Shown here one piece after another: positions 33,351-37,332 of a stretch of DNA of 37,332 bases (position 1 is the stretch's first letter; every line of letters begins with the position of its first letter). A model generated the notes under the pieces. The model ran no database searches. It was not told where the DNA came from and saw only the letters and a list, made by a program, of their open reading frames with translations. The DNA is from Chloroflexi bacterium SZAS-1 (GTDB lineage: Bacteria > Chloroflexota > Chloroflexia > Chloroflexales > Roseiflexaceae): assembly GCA_018266315.1 (NCBI GenBank), contig JAFEAS010000159.1:20967-58298 (forward strand), in the 5' to 3' direction. A program made the translations under genes and the position numbers.

Positions 33351-33683
33351 ATGAAATTCACGCGCAAAGAATACACCAACCGCAATGAGAAAGTGCTCGA
33401 CTTCGTCATTGGCTTTCTGGGCTGGTATTTGCTCAATGCCCTATTGTATGGCGGCACTATCACGCTTTTAAGCATGTTTGATAGTAGCAACAGCCAGAAT
33501 GTTGCAGCGCTCGGTCTGCTGGCGCTGCCGCTGCTGCTAAATATCGGTGCGCTAGTGGGGCTAGGTATGTGGCGCCGCTGGATCGCGTTCGGCGCACTTG
33601 CTGCCTTTGGCATCGCCCTATTGATGGTGCTGATTCTGGGTATCCTAATCTATGCGGTTTGCTATAACGGTAATTTCTCGTAG
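33351..33683 (+). CDS. small membrane protein of unknown function
   Basis: A 110-residue protein with an N-terminal basic stretch (MKFTRKEYTNRNEK) and three hydrophobic segments (about 17-40, 50-70 and 76-104), so a small integral membrane protein. No family recognised. Its stop is 14 bases before the radical SAM gene, which suggests cotranscription and possibly a membrane-linked role beside that enzyme, but this is context only. There is no clear ribosome-binding site; GGAATACGCT precedes ATG 33351. Confidence 0.6.
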   Translation: MKFTRKEYTNRNEKVLDFVIGFLGWYLLNALLYGGTITLLSMFDSSNSQNVAALGLLALPLLLNIGALVGLGMWRRWIAFGALAAFGIALLMVLILGILIYAVCYNGNFS

Positions 33684-33697
33684 CAGAATGGACGACT

Positions 33698-35188
33698 GTG
33701 ACAACGACCCAGCCCCAAAAAGTCGATCGCGATGCCATTTTCTGGGAGTTCACGCGCAGCATCTGCCCCGAGTGCAAGCGGGTGATCGATGCCCAAATTT
33801 TACTACGCAACAACCAGGTATTTATGCGCAAGCGCTGCCCCGAGCACGGCTGGTTCGAAGCGCTGGTATTTGGCGATGCACAGCTGTACACCGACATTGC
33901 GCGCTACAACAAGCCGGGCACCATCCCGCTCGAATTTGCTTCCGAAGTAAAGAACGGCTGCCCACATGATTGTGGCTTATGCCCCGAACATCAGCAGCAC
34001 GCCTGCCTGGGCATTATCGAGGTAAACCAGGCGTGTAACCTCGATTGCCCGCTCTGCTTCGCTGGCTCGGGCACGCACCTGGCGCAGGGTGGCTTCGAGC
34101 TGACGCGCGCGCAGGTTGAGTTTATGCTCGACCGCTTTGTGGCGGCAGAGGGCAACCCCGAGGTGCTGCAATTTTCGGGCGGCGAACCAACCCTACACCC
34201 GCAGCTTATTGAGTTTGTTGAGCTGGCCCAGGCTAAAGGCATCACCTATGTGATGATCAACACCAACGGCATCAAGATTGCGCGCGACGATAAGCTACTG
34301 GCCGAGCTGGCCCGCGTCAAGCCACAGATCTACCTGCAATTCGATGGCTTCGACCCGGCGACCAACCTGGCGCTGCGTGGCCGCGACGACCTGCTCGACA
34401 TCAAGCTGCGCGCGCTCGATCGCCTGGCCGAGGCCGATGTGCGCGTGGTGCTGGTAGCCGCAATCGAGCGCGGTGTGAACGAGCACGAGGTGGGCAAGAT
34501 TGTGGAATTTGGGCTGCGCCACCCGGCAGTATTTGGCATTAACTTCCAGCCCGCCTTTCGCGCACAGCGCCACTTGCCCGCCGACCCGCTGACGCGCCTG
34601 ACCATCCCCGATGTGCTGCGCGCAATTGAAACACAAACGGGCGGGCTACTACGACAAAAAGACTTCGCGCCAGTGCCGTGCTGTATGCCAACCTGCAACT
34701 TCGTGACCTACGCGCTGCTTGATGGCGACGCGGTAACGCCGATTACGCGCTTACTGGCGATCGACCAGTACCTCGATTACCTGAAGAACCGCACGCTGCC
34801 TGGCCTGAGCGATGAGCTGCTGCATACGCTTGAGCGGCTATGGAGCTCGTCGGCGATGGTGGGCACCGAGCGCGCCGCCACCGATGTTGCGCGCGCCCTG
34901 GCTGGCCTGCCGCGCACCCCGCCGCGCAGCCGCATGACCGAGCGCTGCGACGCCTGCCACGCCAGCTTACCGCTAAGCAACCACACCCCACGCGATCTGG
35001 CGCGCCACATCTTCATGATCAACACACGCGATTTTATGGATCCGTGGACCTTCAACGTGAAAAATGTGATGAAGTGCTGTGTGGAATTCTTACAACCCGA
35101 CGGGCGGATGATTCCGTTCTGCGCCTACAATTCGGTTGGATATCGCGAACAAATTGCAACCAGTAGGGGCTTGCATCGCGTGGTATAA
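33698..35188 (+). CDS. radical SAM protein of the MJ0619/tetraether synthase-like family
   Basis: A 496-residue radical SAM enzyme. N-terminal cysteines ICPEC (Cys23, Cys26) and RCPEHGWFE (Cys47) suggest a metal site. KNGCPHDCGLCPEHQQHAC (Cys88, Cys92, Cys95) is the family mark, followed by the radical SAM cluster CNLDCPLCF (Cys113, Cys117, Cys120) and LQFSGGEPTLHPQL. A C-terminal Cys-rich part (PVPCCMPTCNF, CDACHASL, MKCCVEF) ends with MIPFCAYNSVGYRE. The archaeal relative Tes joins lipid tails into tetraethers and MJ0619 was earlier linked to pterin methylation. Lipid, pterin or another substrate cannot be chosen from sequence. The start is GTG 33698, reading MTTTQPQKV. Coupled to a small membrane-protein gene upstream. 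Confidence 0.82.
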   Translation: MTTTQPQKVDRDAIFWEFTRSICPECKRVIDAQILLRNNQVFMRKRCPEHGWFEALVFGDAQLYTDIARYNKPGTIPLEFASEVKNGCPHDCGLCPEHQQHACLGIIEVNQACNLDCPLCFAGSGTHLAQGGFELTRAQVEFMLDRFVAAEGNPEVLQFSGGEPTLHPQLIEFVELAQAKGITYVMINTNGIKIARDDKLLAELARVKPQIYLQFDGFDPATNLALRGRDDLLDIKLRALDRLAEADVRVVLVAAIERGVNEHEVGKIVEFGLRHPAVFGINFQPAFRAQRHLPADPLTRLTIPDVLRAIETQTGGLLRQKDFAPVPCCMPTCNFVTYALLDGDAVTPITRLLAIDQYLDYLKNRTLPGLSDELLHTLERLWSSSAMVGTERAATDVARALAGLPRTPPRSRMTERCDACHASLPLSNHTPRDLARHIFMINTRDFMDPWTFNVKNVMKCCVEFLQPDGRMIPFCAYNSVGYREQIATSRGLHRVV

Positions 35189-35276
35189 TATGTTCCAAGA
35201 ATCACAAACGCGAATGCTGCGAGGATGGCACTATCAGCCGGGTTGAACCGGGGCCACCACCGCACTTCGCGTTTTT
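35181..35276 (+). promoter_or_regulatory. extended -10 promoter and structured leader before the phosphoesterase
   Basis: TGGTATAAT (35181-35189), an extended -10, lies across the radical SAM stop codon. About 17 bases later AAACGCGAA (35206-35214) can pair with TTCGCGTTT (35266-35274) across a loop containing a second small hairpin (CCGG...CCGG). The arm runs into T5 (35272-35276). The arrangement resembles a leader ending in a terminator-like structure just before the likely start ATG 35279. Confidence 0.5.
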
Positions 35277-35278
35277 AC

Positions 35279-35956
35279 ATGGATAGAACAATGGTGTTTC
35301 TGACCGTCAGCGACGAGGTCGTACCGGCAATTTACAGCTTGAATATCAAAGACCGCTTTCCAAATATCGAAGCGATTTTTGGCTGTGGCGACCTGCCAGC
35401 ATACTACCTTGAATTCATTGTCACCATGCTGGCGCGGCCCTGTTTCTATATTGATGGCAACCACAACGACACCGAGTATACCGATGCAGGGGAGGTGTTG
35501 CGTGCACCACGCGGTTGCATCAAGCTGGAACGCCGTAGTATTGCACACGCCGGGCTGTTAGTAGCCGGGCTGGGTGGATGCGTACGCTATAACAACGAGG
35601 CTGGTGCCCAGTATACCGAAACCGAAATGATGGCGCATGTATGGGCACTGGCACCACAGTTGCTGCTGAATAAGTTGCGCTATGGGCGCTACCTGGATGT
35701 ATTGCTCACCCATGCACCGCCGCTGGGAATACATAACGGGCCTGACCGGCCACATCGCGGGTTTACCGCGCTCTTACGAATGATGGATTGGTTCGCACCG
35801 CGCTACCTTATTCACGGGCATATTCACCGCTCGTATGGGTTCGGCACGGTAACCGAAACACGCTATAAACAGACAATGGTGTTAAATACGGCGGGGTACC
35901 GGCTGCTGACAATCGAACACCAGCCCGACCAGCAGGCCACCACATCGAACACGTAA
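35279..35956 (+). CDS. calcineurin-like metallophosphoesterase
   Basis: A 225-residue protein with metallophosphoesterase motifs. VFLTVSDEVVPAIYS stands at the DxH position (the His is absent), followed by FGCGDLPAYY, YIDGNHND (GNH motif), VLLTHAPPLG and LIHGHIH (GHxH). Such enzymes hydrolyse phosphodiesters or monoesters with two metal ions. The missing first His is common in a subgroup of these proteins, so activity is still possible. The start is uncertain: ATG 35279 is chosen because the leader hairpin ends just before it; ATG 35225 would give an 18-residue extension with GAGG almost touching it. It follows the radical SAM gene by 90 bases with its own promoter. Confidence 0.75.
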   Translation: MDRTMVFLTVSDEVVPAIYSLNIKDRFPNIEAIFGCGDLPAYYLEFIVTMLARPCFYIDGNHNDTEYTDAGEVLRAPRGCIKLERRSIAHAGLLVAGLGGCVRYNNEAGAQYTETEMMAHVWALAPQLLLNKLRYGRYLDVLLTHAPPLGIHNGPDRPHRGFTALLRMMDWFAPRYLIHGHIHRSYGFGTVTETRYKQTMVLNTAGYRLLTIEHQPDQQATTSNT

Positions 35957-36077
35957 CTATCGCTCAAGGCTGAACATCGTGTACCAATCGCACCGTACAC
36001 AGCGCACCCTTTGAATGTTACGCACGCACGGCAGATCAATGTGTGATTTCCTCCAGACAGCGCAGTCTGCGTGCTTA

Positions 36078-36103
36078 CAGCTTCACGTATGAATGTGAAG
36101 CTG
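36078..36103 (+). promoter_or_regulatory. hairpin beside the ribosome-binding site of the ParB-like gene
   Basis: CAGCTTCAC (36078-36086) pairs perfectly with GTGAAGCTG (36095-36103) over 9 bp with an 8-base loop. The putative ribosome-binding site CGGAG (36105-36109) begins one base after the stem, and ATG 36121 follows 11 bases later. It could be the terminator of the upstream gene (no T-run) or a translational control element. Confidence 0.45.
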
Positions 36104-36120
36104 CCCGGAGCACATAGATT

Positions 36121-37038
36121 ATGAGCAACACTCAACACATTGCACAATCACGCAACCATTTTGCCGACGCACGGCGCAAGGCTTTCTTGAAAGAGCTTTT
36201 CGATACCCTGCGCCGCCGATCCACCAGCCCAATCTCGCTCGACGACGTGCGCAGCCGCATTAATGTGCGCGGCCAGCGCTGGCTGGGACACCAGACCGTA
36301 CCCCTTGCAAATATCGTTGGGAGCGAAGGCCGCTATAGCGATTTCGACCGGCAGTTTTTGCCGCGCACTGATGCCCTGCGCGACCGCTGGACGAGTATCG
36401 ACCGGGCGCGGCTTGACGATATTGTGCTGCCCCCGGTCGAGCTCTACAAAGCAGGCGATATTTATTTCGTGCGCGATGGCAATCACCGTGTATCGGTGGC
36501 GCGCCAGTTCGGCCAGATCGACATTGATGCCTATGTTACCGAGCTGATGGTAGATGTGCCACTTTCACCGGATCTGGCGACCCACGATTTACTGCTCAAG
36601 GAAGAATATAGCGACTTTCTCGAATGGACGAACCTGCACGAGCTGCGGCCCGATGAGCGAATCGAATTCAGTGAATTGGGCGGCTACCTTGAGCTGATTC
36701 AGCATATCAATGCCCATCGCTACTACCTTGGTGAAGAGCAGCAGCGCGATATTGACCCCGACGAGGCAGTAACCCATTGGTACGACGAAGTTTACATGCC
36801 GATCGTGCGGGTAATCCGCGAACAGCATGTGTTGCGCAACTTCCCCGGCCGCACTGAAGCCGATCTGTACCGCTGGATCGTTGACCATCGCTGGTATACC
36901 CACGAGCGCACCGGCACCGACCCAGGGCCAGCCGCCGCCACCGAAAGCTATGTCGAGCAGTTCAGCCAGCGCGGGCTACACACCAGCATCGGCGAAGCGC
37001 TACGCAACGCGCTGCAAAAATTGGGCGTGCAGCTCTAA
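36121..37038 (+). CDS. ParB/Srx-like-fold protein, possible DNA-binding protein
   Basis: A 305-residue protein. The segment VELYKAGDIYFVRDGNHRVSVARQFGQ (about 101-127) resembles the ParB/sulfiredoxin nucleotide-binding box GxHRxxAA, with the GNHR motif. The N-terminus is rich in basic residues (ADARRKAFLKELFDTLRRR). The C-terminal half is mainly helical and acidic (EQQRDIDPDEAVTHWYDEVYMPIV), with WIVDHRWYTHER. There is no helix-turn-helix like that of ParB and no ParA nearby, so a chromosome-partition role is not supported; a regulator or nuclease-like role is possible. ATG 36121 is chosen by CGGAG at 36105. The function is not known. Confidence 0.6.
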   Translation: MSNTQHIAQSRNHFADARRKAFLKELFDTLRRRSTSPISLDDVRSRINVRGQRWLGHQTVPLANIVGSEGRYSDFDRQFLPRTDALRDRWTSIDRARLDDIVLPPVELYKAGDIYFVRDGNHRVSVARQFGQIDIDAYVTELMVDVPLSPDLATHDLLLKEEYSDFLEWTNLHELRPDERIEFSELGGYLELIQHINAHRYYLGEEQQRDIDPDEAVTHWYDEVYMPIVRVIREQHVLRNFPGRTEADLYRWIVDHRWYTHERTGTDPGPAAATESYVEQFSQRGLHTSIGEALRNALQKLGVQL

Positions 37039-37126
37039 CGCTTCCTGGGCGAGAATTGAGCAGCCCGAGACCTGAAAACGAATGACTCACGGTGGAGCAC
37101 TCGCAATGTTGCCGTCTGCGTTCGTT

Positions 37127-37315
37127 TTCTTTAGGACTTACGCGGTTGGTGTATTGAGCCTTCGACAGCGCGGTACCCTTTATTTTCGTTGTATGCGGTG
37201 TTTCCGCGCGGAGCGCGGAAACACCGCATACAACGATCGGCACGTACCATGCTGCCGCAGGCAAAAAACTTTCCATTGGGTTGCCGAAAAACGCAACTGC
37301 GTAACTCATATTCTT
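37127..37315 (+). mobile_element. MITE-like repeat copy with a 24-bp central hairpin
   Basis: The left end TAGGACTTACGCGGTTG (37132-37148) and right end CAACTGCGTAACTCATA (37294-37310) are inverted repeats matching at 14 of 17 positions. TTCTT flanks both sides (37127-37131 and 37311-37315). The shared 13-mer occurs as TGCTGCCGCAGGC (37250-37262), inverted relative to the other copies. The centre is a perfect 24-bp stem (37186-37209 with 37213-37236) around a 3-base loop. There is no transposase. Confidence 0.72.
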
Positions 37316-37332
37316 ATTGTGCAGCCACACAC

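Overview
The window looks like a chromosomal stretch of a Chloroflexota bacterium, probably class Chloroflexia (relatives of Roseiflexus, Chloroflexus, Kouleothrix). Three things suggest this. It is GC-rich, roughly 55-60% by eye. It carries an archaeal-style mevalonate cluster (HMG-CoA reductase, HMG-CoA synthase, thiolase-like protein, DUF35 protein). Its lexA promoter contains a Bacillus-type LexA box. No rRNA or tRNA gene, CRISPR array, prophage or transposase gene was seen. The assignment is inference from gene content, not from a marker-gene comparison.

Region 1 (1-7.4 kb) is a carbohydrate-active block on the + strand: the 3' end of a GH13 enzyme, an alpha/beta-hydrolase esterase, a GH38 alpha-mannosidase and a visibly AT-richer GH127-type beta-L-arabinofuranosidase. 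The decayed remains of a GH125 alpha-mannosidase lie antisense at 7.08-7.30 kb. A complete MITE-like element with terminal inverted repeats and a target duplication sits just upstream of the mannosidase. Region 2 (7.4-13.4 kb) holds an orphan response regulator, a one-ATPase-domain Clp/Hsp100 protein, a PfkB kinase and the conserved rpmH-rnpA-yidC-jag block. Region 3 (13.4-20.4 kb) encodes a three-domain S1 protein, a magnesium/cobalt-chelatase AAA+ and VWA pair joined by a probable -1 frameshift, a secreted zinc metalloprotease and a lipoprotein.

Region 4 (20.6-24.8 kb) is the mevalonate cluster. Its thiolase has lost the catalytic Cys and His residues, and its DUF35 partner has lost the zinc-ribbon cysteines. 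Region 5 (24.8-28.1 kb) has lexA with an operator inside its promoter, and a histidine kinase/response regulator pair. Region 6 (28.2-33.0 kb) is a tight + strand run: HMG-CoA lyase, a GluZincin-like membrane protein with an altered active site, an HD hydrolase, methylcrotonyl-CoA carboxylase beta subunit, a KTSC protein and lgt. HMG-CoA is therefore made in region 4 and cleaved in region 6, where leucine catabolism is implied. Region 7 (33.0-37.3 kb) has a small membrane protein, a tetraether-synthase-like radical SAM enzyme, a metallophosphoesterase, a ParB-like-fold protein and two more copies of the repeat family.

The observations most worth following are the dnaX-type slippery heptamer joining the chelatase ATPase frame to the VWA frame, the apparently dead thiolase plus cysteine-less DUF35 beside an intact HMG-CoA synthase, the tetraether-synthase-like radical SAM gene, and a repeat family with shared ends but different central hairpins.
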